Source of the DNA: CAYRAV01 sp964422365
Lineage (GTDB): Bacteria; Bacillota; Clostridia; Lachnospirales; Lachnospiraceae
Reading direction: 5' to 3'
Assembly (NCBI GenBank): GCA_964422365.1
Contig: CAYRAV010000009.1
Coordinates: 1 to 64,000, forward strand
Length of the DNA: 64,000 bases
The translations under genes and the position numbers were made by a program. This document shows, one piece after another, positions 27,038 to 35,994 of this stretch; the first letter of the stretch is position 1; each line of letters starts with the position of its first letter. Under the pieces are notes generated by a model, which saw nothing but the letters and a program-made list of their open reading frames with translations, searched no databases and was not told the origin of the DNA.

Positions 27038-28858
27038 ATGAAAGTGCTTCTTACAGCAGTCAATGCAAAATACATTCATTCTAATCTGGCAGTCTATAGT
27101 TTAAGTGCATATGCAAAAAAGTACAGAGAGCAGATAGATATTGCTGAATATACCATCAATCATCAAAAAGAGCATATTTTAATGGACTTATACCAAAGAA
27201 AACCAGATGTGATTGCAGTGTCCTGTTACATATGGAATATAGATATGGTGAAAGATATTTTAAAAGAACTGCGGAAAATTTTACCTGCTGTGAAAATATG
27301 GCTGGGAGGACCAGAAGTTTCTTATGAAACAGAGCAGTTTTTGTTAGAAGAACCATATATTGATGGAATTATGATTGGGGAGGGAGAGGAAACCTTCTTA
27401 AAATTAATGAAGTACTATCAGGAAAATTCTATAAAATTAGAGGATATCAAATGTATTCAGTATCGTGTCAGTGCCAGGAAAGGAACATGCGATATAGAAG
27501 ATAACATAAGGTGCGATGATGGGAACAAAATATATGGGACTTATCAGATTGGAATGGTTGATTTTACTGCATTGCCATTTCCCTATGAAGATATAACAAG
27601 ATTTGAAAATAAAATCATTTATTACGAAACAAGCAGAGGATGTCCGTATTCCTGCAGCTATTGTCTGTCTTCGATTGAAAAGAGTGTCAGATTTAGAAAT
27701 ATGGATTTGGTAAAGAGAGAGTTAAAGTTATTTTTAGATCACAATATTCCACAAGTGAAATTCATTGACCGAACCTTTAACTGTAACCATAAACGTGCGA
27801 TGGAAATCTGGCAGTTTTTAAAGAAAAATGACAACGGCACTACAAATTTTCATTTTGAAATTTCAGCAGATTTGATCAATGAAGAGGAAATCACACTATT
27901 ACAGACATTGAGGGAAGGGTTGATACAATTTGAAATCGGTGTTCAGTCTACTAATCCTAAAACCATAAAAGCCATTCATAGAACCATGAATTTGGAAAAA
28001 TTAAAAAATGCAGTTCATGAAATCAGAGCTGCAAGAAATATTCACCAGCATTTAGATTTGATAGCAGGTCTGCCTTATGAAGACATTACTTCCTTCAGGC
28101 AATCATTTGCGGATGTATATAAAATGAAGCCGAATCAGTTGCAGCTTGGATTTCTAAAAATATTAAAGGGTTCTAAAATGTATGAGGAACAAAAAACACA
28201 TGGAATGGTTTATCAGGAGAAGACACCCTATGAAGTACTTTATACAAACTGGCTTACTTATGAAGATGTGTTAACATTAAAAAAGGTGGAGGATATGGTA
28301 GAGGTTTACTATAACAGTGCCCAGTTTGTGAATACCATTGGGTTTTTGGAACATTTTTATGAAAATCCATATGATTTTTATCTGGAGCTTGGAAATTACT
28401 ATGAAGAAAATGGATGGCTGTATTTAAGTCATACAAGAATGGCAAGATATGAAATTTTGTTAGGTTTTGTGAAAGAGCGTTTCCCAGATAGAATGGAAGT
28501 ATTTGGAGAAATTTTAGTTTATGATTTGTATCTAAGGGAAAATCTAAAAAGCCGTCCTTCCTATGCAAAGGATCAGGATTTATATAAAGATGTATATCGA
28601 AAATTTTACCGTAATATGGAGATGATAGAGAACTATCTGCCTGAATACAGAGAATACCAGTCAAAGCAGATTGCCAGAATGACACACTTAGAGCATTTCA
28701 ATTATGATATAGAAGAAACAGCAAAGACCGGAAAGGCAGTGGACAGAGAACAATTTGTAATTTTTGATTACAAGAAGCGGGATTTTCTGCATTATAGTGC
28801 AAGGACTGTTATCATTACACAGGAAGAAATGGAACAGACAATTGTAAAAGAGAAATAG
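27038..28858 (+). CDS. B12-binding radical SAM protein (DUF4080 type)
   Basis: About 606 residues. The N-terminal B12-binding-like domain (about 1-130) opens MKVLLTAVNAKYIHSNLAVY and contains VIAVSCYIWN and WLGGPEVSYE. The radical SAM core has its Fe-S cysteines in ETSRGCPYSCSYCLSS (CxxxCxxC), followed by FIDRTFNCNHKRAMEIW and QFEIGVQSTNPKTIKAI. The C-terminus (about 380-606) is the DUF4080 region. The reaction is unknown. Starts at 27011 and 27029 are possible; 27038 gives the family N-terminus. Confidence 0.88.
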   Translation: MKVLLTAVNAKYIHSNLAVYSLSAYAKKYREQIDIAEYTINHQKEHILMDLYQRKPDVIAVSCYIWNIDMVKDILKELRKILPAVKIWLGGPEVSYETEQFLLEEPYIDGIMIGEGEETFLKLMKYYQENSIKLEDIKCIQYRVSARKGTCDIEDNIRCDDGNKIYGTYQIGMVDFTALPFPYEDITRFENKIIYYETSRGCPYSCSYCLSSIEKSVRFRNMDLVKRELKLFLDHNIPQVKFIDRTFNCNHKRAMEIWQFLKKNDNGTTNFHFEISADLINEEEITLLQTLREGLIQFEIGVQSTNPKTIKAIHRTMNLEKLKNAVHEIRAARNIHQHLDLIAGLPYEDITSFRQSFADVYKMKPNQLQLGFLKILKGSKMYEEQKTHGMVYQEKTPYEVLYTNWLTYEDVLTLKKVEDMVEVYYNSAQFVNTIGFLEHFYENPYDFYLELGNYYEENGWLYLSHTRMARYEILLGFVKERFPDRMEVFGEILVYDLYLRENLKSRPSYAKDQDLYKDVYRKFYRNMEMIENYLPEYREYQSKQIARMTHLEHFNYDIEETAKTGKAVDREQFVIFDYKKRDFLHYSARTVIITQEEMEQTIVKEK

Positions 28859-28901
28859 CAGATAATAGAATGACAAAAATGATAGAAAGGAACAAAAGAA
28901 A

Positions 28902-29630
28902 ATGCAATCATATATTGCCGTAGATTTAGAAACAACAGGATTATCTCCCATAGAGAACGAAATTTTGGAAATTGGTGCGGTTCTTGTAGAAAATGGTAAA
29001 ATGATAGATAAATTCTCTGAACTTGTAAGACCAACAGCAAAGATACCACCAAAGATAACAGAACTTACAGGAATTGATGATAGTATGGTAGAGGGCGGGC
29101 CGCCAATCCATGAAGTGTTAGAGAGATTTCTTATATTTGCAGGAGACAAACCTCTGTTGGGACATAATTTGAAGTTTGATTACAGCTTTTTAAAAGTCAA
29201 TGGGGAAAAGATTGGTAAGAAAGTCAACCCATTTGGTATAGATACATTAAAAATTGCAAAACATGTTCTGCCAGAGCTTTCAAGTAGAAGCCTGGCAAGC
29301 CTTTGTGATTATTATCACGTGAAAAATAAGCAGGCACATCGTGCTTATGAAGATGCTGAAGCTGCTGCGAAGATTTTTGAAAAGATGAAAAAGCAGTTTC
29401 AAACTACAGTTCCAGAGGTATTTCATCCGCAGGAAATGCACTATAAGGTAAAAAGGCAGGAGGCAATTACAATAAAACAAAAAAAGTACTTGCTAGATTT
29501 AATAAAATGTCATAAAATCAAGATTGAGGCAGTATTAGATGAAAATACAGCTTCCATAGATGAACTAACCAAAAGCAAAGCCTCCAAACTGATAGATTAT
29601 ATTATTTTACACTATGGAAAGATATATTAG
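28902..29630 (+). CDS. DnaQ-like 3'-5' exonuclease
   Basis: 242 residues with the DEDDh exonuclease core: IAVDLETTGLSPIENEILEI (D, E), GHNLKFDYSFL (D) and HRAYEDAEAAAKIF (H, D), as in PolC/DnaQ epsilon proofreading subunits. The C-terminal 65 residues after EVFHPQ carry a basic helical domain, perhaps for binding. AGAAAGG precedes the ATG. It converges on the minus-strand gene 29627, overlapping its stop by 4 bp. Confidence 0.88.
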   Translation: MQSYIAVDLETTGLSPIENEILEIGAVLVENGKMIDKFSELVRPTAKIPPKITELTGIDDSMVEGGPPIHEVLERFLIFAGDKPLLGHNLKFDYSFLKVNGEKIGKKVNPFGIDTLKIAKHVLPELSSRSLASLCDYYHVKNKQAHRAYEDAEAAAKIFEKMKKQFQTTVPEVFHPQEMHYKVKRQEAITIKQKKYLLDLIKCHKIKIEAVLDENTASIDELTKSKASKLIDYIILHYGKIY

Positions 29631-30232
29631 TGCTTTAAGATTAAAGTCAATTCCTTTACAATATGGTCTTTCATAAGTGTGGGAAGGGAGCTGGCGGTTT
29701 GTTTTAATTCCTTAATTTTTATATAGTTTCCTTCCGCCTGATAGATGGAAGCAAGCAGGATATAACTTTTACTGACATCCGTTTTACAGGAAATAGCATA
29801 TTCTAATATCACTTTGGCCTTTTCGGATTCCTGCTGCTGATAAAGATAATCTGCCCATTGCTGCAAAGTGCGGGCAAGGAGAGTGAAATTGTAATCACAA
29901 TCTGAAAGTTCAGGAAGATGAACAGAGCCATAAGTAAGTTTAAGATCTGTATTGGAATAGCCAGTAAGATTTAAAATCTTTTTTTGTGATAGATCAAGGA
30001 TTTTATCCTGTATTTCATTTAATTTTGTATCATCTGTCTGTCGAAATGGAAGGCTGTCAACCGGGATGGTAATATAATCCAGATGGGAAATGTCAGCAGG
30101 ACGTGAAAAATTTGCTCTGCGTTCCCGCTCGTAGAAAGTTTCTTCTGTCTGTTTTTGGGTACGATTTGCCTTTCGGATTTCGTAATTGAGCCAGAATAAA
30201 AATACAATAATGCATAAAAACATAACGGGCAT
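29627..30232 (-). CDS. Hypothetical membrane-anchored protein with TPR-like C-terminus
   Basis: 201 residues from ATG 30232, chosen because AGAAAGG lies 8 bases before it. One N-terminal membrane helix (VMFLCIIVFLFWLNYEI), then a charged cytoplasmic part. The C-terminal 90 residues have helix pairs spaced like tetratricopeptide repeats (LQQWADYLYQQQESEKAKVI, SYILLASIYQAEGNYIKI). No function recognised. Confidence 0.65.
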   Translation of the reverse strand: MPVMFLCIIVFLFWLNYEIRKANRTQKQTEETFYERERRANFSRPADISHLDYITIPVDSLPFRQTDDTKLNEIQDKILDLSQKKILNLTGYSNTDLKLTYGSVHLPELSDCDYNFTLLARTLQQWADYLYQQQESEKAKVILEYAISCKTDVSKSYILLASIYQAEGNYIKIKELKQTASSLPTLMKDHIVKELTLILKH

Positions 30233-30434
30233 ATGAATACAACCTTTCTGAAAAATTATTTTTAACAAGTGAATCAATGGTGAAAAGGATTTCAGCCTTT
30301 TTCATCATTTTAGATATATTGCTTTATAAAAAGCAAAGGTATTTGTGAGGACAGTGTCAGCTGCCAAAGTTGGTCAGGCTGTCATGCTTATAGCAGGCTG
30401 CTCACAGGAATAAAAAATGTAAAGAGGTGAAAAA

Positions 30435-30539
30435 ATGAATTTCCACAACAAAAAATTTCAAAGAGTGGTAGCAGGTGTCATTGTAGTTGCACTTATAGCA
30501 TCTATGTTAATAACAGTGGCGGCATCAGGTATTATGTAA
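30435..30539 (+). CDS. Small single-pass membrane protein
   Basis: 34 residues: MNFHNKKFQRVVAGVIVVAL then IASMLITVAASGIM. A basic head and one membrane helix, with AGAGGTG 5 bases before the ATG. It is 72 bp upstream of the VanW gene and probably shares its transcript. Short membrane ORFs like this are common in Clostridia; function unknown. Confidence 0.65.
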   Translation: MNFHNKKFQRVVAGVIVVALIASMLITVAASGIM

Positions 30540-30611
30540 GACACTACCATAACTATACATAATGAAAAATAAAAAGTCAAATAATAGTCTTAATTTCAAA
30601 GGGGAAAAATT

Positions 30612-32186
30612 ATGAAAAAAAATGTAAGCAGAAAATTAGGAATTGTATTCATCTGTGCTTGTCTTGGAATGGGGATAGTACAAAATTATTCCAATATAAA
30701 AGCGGAGACAGTAAAAGCAGATTCTTCGAAAGCATGCAATAATATTCATGTAGAAGATGTAGACGTCAGTGGTATGGATGCCAATGAAGTAAAAGCAGCC
30801 ATTGACAGTTATGTGGCAGAGATGAAAGATAAAAAAGTCACAGTTTTAGTAGGAGAGAAGAAAGCAGAAACAACATTAGAGGATTTAGGATATTCTTGTA
30901 ATTCAGATCAGGTGGTAGATGAAGTGATTCATTTTGGGAAAATAGGAAATGCCATCAAAAGATATAAAGATTTAAAAGATGTAGAAAATGAAACAGTTGT
31001 ATATCATCTGGAATTTGATTTAGATACAAAGAAAGTAAAAACATTTGTAGAAGAGGAATGTGCAAAATATAATGTTAAGCCGGTAAACGCTGCCTTGACT
31101 CGGAAAAACGGAAAATTTATTGTAACAGATTCTGAAAGCGGAAAAGAAGTAGTGGAAGATGAAACCATCGAAAAAATAAAGAGTGTGATTGCAGATGGAT
31201 GGAATGAAAACAGAATTGAAGTAGAAGCAATTATAAATAAATCAGAACCAAAATATACAAGTGAAAATTTTGAAAAATGTAAGGATGTATTAGGAAGTTA
31301 TACCACAAGCTATGCTTCTTCTAGTGCAAGCAGGGCACAAAACCTTGCCAATGCAGCAAAATTATTAAATGGTAATGTTGTATATCCAGGTCAAACATTT
31401 TCTGTAAGTGAAAAATTGGTACCATTTACAGTAGAACATGGATATCAGGTAGCTGCAGCATATTCACAGGGACAAGTTGTTGACAGTGTAGGCGGTGGAG
31501 TATGTCAGGCTTCTACTACTTTATATAATGCTTTATTAAGGGCAGAGGTAGAAATTGTAGAACGTTATAACCATTCGATGATTGTTACTTATGTAGAACC
31601 TTCTATGGACGCAGCAATCTCCGAAGGGGTAAAGGATTTGAAATTTAAGAATACTTCAGATGTTCCATTATATATTGAGGCATATACCGAAGGAAGGCAG
31701 ATTACTTTTAAAATTTATGGAGAAGAAACAAGAGATACAAAGCATAGAAAAGTAGAATATAAATCAGAAGTATTAGAAACAATACAGCCAGGAGCTGATA
31801 AAATAGTAGAAGATCCTACTCTGCCAGAGGGGTATACAAGAGTAACACAGTCTGCACATATCGGCTATAAGGCACAGCTTTGGAAAATTGTAACAGTAGA
31901 TGGAAAAGAGGAAAGCAGGGAAGTGATAAATTCAAGTTATTATGCTGCAGAACCACGATATGTTACAAAAGGTACAAAGTCTAACACACCTCAGAATACA
32001 AAAGGACCAGAAAGTCCTAATCCGAGCGGGGCACCAAAGAAAACTGAAGCGCCAGCGAAAACCGAGGCACCAAAAAGAACCGAAGCACCAAAGAAAACCG
32101 AAGCACCGAAAAAGACCGAAGCACCAAAGAAGACAGACACACCTGCAGTTGAGCAACCAGGGAAAAGTGATGAAATTGTTGGATAA
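30612..32186 (+). CDS. VanW-family surface protein with peptidoglycan-binding-like domain
   Basis: 524 residues, exported: N-terminal signal/anchor helix (LGIVFICACLGMGIVQNYSN). About 45-215 is the YoaR-type domain (VDVSGMDANEVKAAIDSY). The VanW domain (about 225-370) has FSVSEKL, SVGGGVCQASTTLYNALLRA and ERYNHSMIVTYVEPSMDAAI. A G5-like region follows. The last 70 residues are Thr-Glu-Ala-Pro-Lys repeats (TEAPKKTEAPKKTEAP), a wall-spanning or wall-binding linker. VanW occurs in vancomycin clusters, but this is the stand-alone type with unknown role. Confidence 0.88.
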   Translation: MKKNVSRKLGIVFICACLGMGIVQNYSNIKAETVKADSSKACNNIHVEDVDVSGMDANEVKAAIDSYVAEMKDKKVTVLVGEKKAETTLEDLGYSCNSDQVVDEVIHFGKIGNAIKRYKDLKDVENETVVYHLEFDLDTKKVKTFVEEECAKYNVKPVNAALTRKNGKFIVTDSESGKEVVEDETIEKIKSVIADGWNENRIEVEAIINKSEPKYTSENFEKCKDVLGSYTTSYASSSASRAQNLANAAKLLNGNVVYPGQTFSVSEKLVPFTVEHGYQVAAAYSQGQVVDSVGGGVCQASTTLYNALLRAEVEIVERYNHSMIVTYVEPSMDAAISEGVKDLKFKNTSDVPLYIEAYTEGRQITFKIYGEETRDTKHRKVEYKSEVLETIQPGADKIVEDPTLPEGYTRVTQSAHIGYKAQLWKIVTVDGKEESREVINSSYYAAEPRYVTKGTKSNTPQNTKGPESPNPSGAPKKTEAPAKTEAPKRTEAPKKTEAPKKTEAPKKTDTPAVEQPGKSDEIVG

Positions 32187-32237
32187 AAAATAGAGATAGA
32201 TGTTGTAAATTTCTGTTTAGCAGTACAACCTTCAAGC

Positions 32238-32290
32238 AAAGGTGCCACATTAAGCAATCGTAAAAAGCTGTTTAGTGTGGTACTTTTTTT
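32238..32290 (+). terminator. Terminator downstream of VanW
   Basis: AAAGGTGCCACATTAAGC pairs with GCTGTTTAGTGTGGTACTTT with few mismatches, followed by a T run. Confidence 0.75.
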
Positions 32291-32314
32291 ATCATGAAAG
32301 ATTGCGAACACACT

Positions 32315-32336
32315 CTAGAGCGTGTTTGAAAATTGC
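32315..32336 (+). repeat. Solo MITE terminal repeat
   Basis: CTAGAGCGTGTTTGAAAATT, preceded by an overlapping inverse end (AACACACTCTAG). No body of the element follows. The rest of the gap up to 32553 shows nothing further. Confidence 0.6.
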
Positions 32337-32553
32337 CTGCCATTCGCCAATATGTGAAAAAAATTGCATAAATTATGTAAAAACCTGCCCCGCTTTCTTA
32401 CAATAATCGGGAATTTCCTATGATTCTCATTCCATTATTGTGGACATTTATTAAGTTTTGGAAGTTTAGACATAAAATCTGCAATTGATGCAAAATTTTC
32501 AAAGTGTGATGCTGTGACAGAAAGTAAATTAGAATGAGAGGAATGTATACAAA

Positions 32554-33537
32554 ATGGATTTTGGAAAAGTAAAAGAAACAGTGTTAAAGCGTTCTGTTTT
32601 AAAGAAGATTGGCCATAGAAGAGAGGAAGTAGTATTGGGGCCTGGGATAGGAATAGATTGTGCTGCCATAAAGTTAGAGGAAGATGAAGCGGCAGTATTG
32701 TCTACAGACCCTGTGACTACTGCAAGAAAGAATATTGGTATCTTAGCTATTCATACCACAGTAAATGATTTAGCAGCATCAGGAGCAGAACCAGTTGGTG
32801 TACTTGTGTCTATTTTACTGCCGGAGCGGGCAAGAGAATCAAAATTAAGAGAAATTATGGAAGATATAGAACATACTTGCAAATTTCTAAACATAGAAGT
32901 AATAGGTGGACATACAGAAGTGTCAAGAGCAGTCAATCAGCCGTTGCTTACGATAACAGGAATTGGAAAATGCAAGAAAGAAGAATTGACACACAGTAAA
33001 AATCTGACACAAGGACAGGATTTGGTTATGACAAAATGGGCAGGCATGGAAGCTGCTGCTATTCTTGCTGTGGAAAAGGAGAAAGAGCTGCATACCCGTT
33101 ACAGCATGGAATTTTTAGAGGGAGCACAAAAGATGATGGAAAAACTTTCTGTATTAGAGGAAGCAAAGATAGCGAAAGCATTTGGTGTGTCTGCAATGCA
33201 TGATATAACGGAGGGAGGAATTTTTGGTGCACTTTGGGAAATGGCAGCAGCATCTAATGTGGGTGTAGAAGTGGAATTGAAACAGATACCTATGAAACAG
33301 GAGATAATAGAAATTAGTGAATTTTTTGATTTGCACCCTTATCAGATGTTATCGGGTGGAAGTCTGCTTATTGGATGTAATAACGGGAAAAAGCTGGTGG
33401 AAGAATTTTATAAAGCAGGAATCCCTGCATCTGTAATTGGGAAGGTGACCAATAGTAATGATAAGGTTGTGATTCATGAAGAAGAGAGAAGGTTTATTGA
33501 GCCGGTAAGGATGGATGAGATTTATAAAGTATTGTAA
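32554..33537 (+). CDS. AIR-synthase-related (HypE/ThiL-like) protein
   Basis: 327 residues with the two-domain PurM fold: N-terminal ATP-binding part with GPGIGIDCAAIKL, VLSTDPVTTA and TVNDLAASGAEPVGVLVSIL, and a C-terminal part with SAMHDITEGGIFGALWEMA and MLSGGSLLIG. HypE, ThiL and SelD share this fold. No hydrogenase or thiamine genes lie nearby, so the substrate cannot be named; an unspecific HypE annotation is likely. Confidence 0.8.
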   Translation: MDFGKVKETVLKRSVLKKIGHRREEVVLGPGIGIDCAAIKLEEDEAAVLSTDPVTTARKNIGILAIHTTVNDLAASGAEPVGVLVSILLPERARESKLREIMEDIEHTCKFLNIEVIGGHTEVSRAVNQPLLTITGIGKCKKEELTHSKNLTQGQDLVMTKWAGMEAAAILAVEKEKELHTRYSMEFLEGAQKMMEKLSVLEEAKIAKAFGVSAMHDITEGGIFGALWEMAAASNVGVEVELKQIPMKQEIIEISEFFDLHPYQMLSGGSLLIGCNNGKKLVEEFYKAGIPASVIGKVTNSNDKVVIHEEERRFIEPVRMDEIYKVL

Positions 33538-33764
33538 GAGGGAAAGAGTGTATAGATAAAAAATACGCAAACTTAAGTATTGTAATCAGGGAGCAAAAGA
33601 GATAGAATAAGAGAATAATGGATGCTGTTCGAACTGTGGCAAGTGCTTCATGCCATTATTTCAAGTGTGGAAGGGAGCAGTATCATAAGGTTCAGGGTTA
33701 TGTACGATATAATTCCTAACAAAGTTTAACAGCAGTACAAGGATTGGAAAAGGAGAGGATTATT

Positions 33765-34250
33765 ATGCGTAATGAAATATTGCAGATTTTGAATAAACAG
33801 GGGCGGATGCTGCCAGAGGATATCGCTGCCATGATAGGGAAGGATGTAGAGGATGTAAAGAAAGAAATTGCTGCCATGGAAGAAGAGAAAGTGATTTGTG
33901 GATACCCTACATTAATCAATTGGGATAAGACAGACTGTGAAAAAGTAAGCGCATTGATTGAAGTAAAAGTAACACCGCAAAGAGGTCTTGGATTTGATAA
34001 GATTGCAGAGAGAATTTATAAATATGACGAGGTAGAAAGCGTATCTCTGATATCAGGCAGTTTTGACTTGGCGGTTATGATAGAGGGAAAAAGCATGCGT
34101 GAAGTTGCAAACTTTGTATCTAGTAAACTGGCACCAATTGAATCAGTATTAAGCACTTCAACAAACTTTGTATTAAAGAAATACAAACAGCATGGTCTTG
34201 CATTAACTGATGAAAAATCTGAAGATGAAAGGATGTTGATTACACCATGA
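33765..34250 (+). CDS. Lrp/AsnC-family transcriptional regulator
   Basis: 161 residues: an N-terminal winged helix (ILQILNKQGRMLPEDIAAMI) and a C-terminal RAM ligand-binding domain (VSALIEVKVTPQRGLGFDKI, SVSLISGSFDLAVMIEG). ATG 33765 follows AAAGGAGAGG. It overlaps the aminotransferase start by ATGA, so the two are translationally coupled; it probably senses an amino acid and controls this operon. Confidence 0.9.
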   Translation: MRNEILQILNKQGRMLPEDIAAMIGKDVEDVKKEIAAMEEEKVICGYPTLINWDKTDCEKVSALIEVKVTPQRGLGFDKIAERIYKYDEVESVSLISGSFDLAVMIEGKSMREVANFVSSKLAPIESVLSTSTNFVLKKYKQHGLALTDEKSEDERMLITP

Positions 34251-35407
34251 GAAATCCATTATCAAAAAAAGTTGTAGAGATTGAACCTTCCGGAATCCGT
34301 AAATTCTTTGATATTGTAAGTGAAATGAAGGATGCAATTTCTCTTGGTGTAGGAGAGCCGGATTTTGATACACCATGGCATATTAGAGAGGAGGGAATTT
34401 ATTCCTTAGAAAAGGGAAGAACATTCTATACCTCTAATGCAGGATTAAAGGAATTAAAAGAAGAGGTTGTAAAATACTTAGAGAGAAAATGCAAAGTTAC
34501 ATATCATCCGGTAAAAGAAGTGATGGTAACAGTAGGAGGAAGTGAGGCAATTGATATTGCATTTCGTGCCATGTTAGATGCAGGGGATGAAGTACTGATA
34601 CCAATGCCAAGTTTTGTATCTTACCTTCCCTGTGTCACATTAGCAGATGGTGTTCCTGTGCCAATTGAATTGAAGGAAGAGAATGAATTTAAATTAACAA
34701 AAGAGGAACTGTTAGAGCATATTACAGATAAGACGAAAATTCTTGTACTGCCATTTCCAAATAATCCAACAGGGGCAGTGATGACAGAGGAAGATTTAAA
34801 ACCAATTGTAGATATTGTCATAGAAAAAGATTTGTATGTGATTTCAGATGAAATCTATTCAGAATTAACTTATGGGAAACCGCATAAAAGTGTGATATCT
34901 TTTCCGGGAATGAAGGAGAGAACCATTTTAATCAATGGGTTTTCCAAGGCCTATGCTATGACCGGATGGCGTTTGGGATATGTGGCAGCACCAGCTTTGA
35001 TTTTAGAGCAGATGTTAAAGATACACCAATTTGCCATTATGTGTGCACCAACTACAAGCCAGTATGCAGCAGTGGAAGCCCTTAGAAATGGGGATAAGGA
35101 TGTGGAGATGATGCGTACAGCATATGACCAGAGAAGAAAGTTTCTGATAAAGGCATTAAGGGATATGGGAATCAAATGCTTTGAACCATTTGGGGCATTT
35201 TACATATTTCCAAGTATTAAGGAATTTGGTATGACATCAGAGGAATTTGCTACAAAACTGTTAGAGGAAGAGAAAGTAGCTGTAGTGCCGGGAAGTGCCT
35301 TTGGTGCAGGAGGAGAAGGCTTTATTCGTATTTCTTATGCATATTCTATTGAGGATTTGAAGAAGGCATTGGCAAGGATTGAAGTGTTTATCAAAAAAAT
35401 AAAGTAA
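34247..35407 (+). CDS. PLP-dependent class I/II aminotransferase
   Basis: 386 residues of fold-type I. The binding residues are visible: VGEPDFDTPWHIRE, FYTSNAGLKELKEEV, LPFPNNPTGAVMTEEDL, YVISDEIYSELTY and the PLP-lysine in NGFSKAYAMTGWRLGYVA, with Arg in GAGGEGFIRISYAYS. Close to aspartate/aromatic aminotransferases and to PatA; the exact donor is unknown. Coupled to the Lrp regulator and followed after 14 bp by trmL. Confidence 0.9.
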   Translation: MRNPLSKKVVEIEPSGIRKFFDIVSEMKDAISLGVGEPDFDTPWHIREEGIYSLEKGRTFYTSNAGLKELKEEVVKYLERKCKVTYHPVKEVMVTVGGSEAIDIAFRAMLDAGDEVLIPMPSFVSYLPCVTLADGVPVPIELKEENEFKLTKEELLEHITDKTKILVLPFPNNPTGAVMTEEDLKPIVDIVIEKDLYVISDEIYSELTYGKPHKSVISFPGMKERTILINGFSKAYAMTGWRLGYVAAPALILEQMLKIHQFAIMCAPTTSQYAAVEALRNGDKDVEMMRTAYDQRRKFLIKALRDMGIKCFEPFGAFYIFPSIKEFGMTSEEFATKLLEEEKVAVVPGSAFGAGGEGFIRISYAYSIEDLKKALARIEVFIKKIK

Positions 35408-35421
35408 GGAAGTTTTGAGAT

Positions 35422-35919
35422 ATGTTAAATATTGTTTTACTGGAACCGGAAATACCAGCTAATACAGGAAATATTGGAAGGACCTGTGTGGCAGCAGGTG
35501 CAAGACTGCATTTGATTGAGCCAATGGGGTTTCGAATCAATGAAAAATCTGTCAAAAGAGCAGGTTTGGATTACTGGAATCAATTAGATGTGACAATATA
35601 TGATAATTATGCAGATTTTTTAGAGAAAAATCCGGGAGCCAGAATATATATGGCAACAACTAAGGCAAAACATAAATATACAGATGTGTTTTATGAGAAA
35701 GATGCTTATATTATGTTTGGAAAAGAAAGTGCTGGAATACCAGAAGAAATACTGGTAGAAAATCAAGAGCAGTGTATTCGAATCCCAATGGTGGGAGATA
35801 TTCGTTCCCTGAATCTTGGAAATTCAGCCGCCATTATTTTGTATGAAGCATTGCGGCAGCAGGGATTTGAACATATGAATACAGAAGGAGAGTTACACCG
35901 ATTAACATGGACAGAATAA
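35422..35919 (+). CDS. trmL: tRNA (cytidine/uridine-34-2'-O)-methyltransferase
   Basis: 165 residues, a minimal SPOUT methyltransferase. It has VLLEPEIPANTGNIGRTC, LIEPMGFRINEKSVKRAGLDY, IMFGKESAGIPEEIL and the knot motif RIPMVGDIRSLNLGNSAAII. It methylates the wobble ribose of certain Leu tRNAs. AAGGAAG precedes the ATG. Its stop lies in a long terminator stem. Confidence 0.94.
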   Translation: MLNIVLLEPEIPANTGNIGRTCVAAGARLHLIEPMGFRINEKSVKRAGLDYWNQLDVTIYDNYADFLEKNPGARIYMATTKAKHKYTDVFYEKDAYIMFGKESAGIPEEILVENQEQCIRIPMVGDIRSLNLGNSAAIILYEALRQQGFEHMNTEGELHRLTWTE

Positions 35920-35994
35920 AATACTGTGTGCCGCCTGTCATTTATATCTGGCAAAAATCATTGCGGAAAGACCTGGCGGCACACAGTATTTTAT
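35916..35994. terminator. Long bidirectional terminator between trmL and the histidine kinase
   Basis: ATAAAATACTGTGTGCCGCC (35916-35935) pairs perfectly over 20 bp with its complement at 35975-35994, around a 39-base loop. Both flanking stop codons lie at or within the arms. Confidence 0.85.

Noticed and set aside
32044..32140. Tandem repeats that might suggest a CRISPR-like array
   Set aside because: They are in-frame codons for TEAPKK repeats, with no spacers.
31932..32311. Several overlapping minus-strand frames rich in Phe/Gly/Ser
   Set aside because: Antisense to the TEAPK repeats of the VanW protein; the repeat keeps all frames open.
33604..33693. Cys-rich frame GCCSNCGKCF downstream of the AIR-synthase-like gene
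   Set aside because: No start or ribosome site and too short to place; could be chance.
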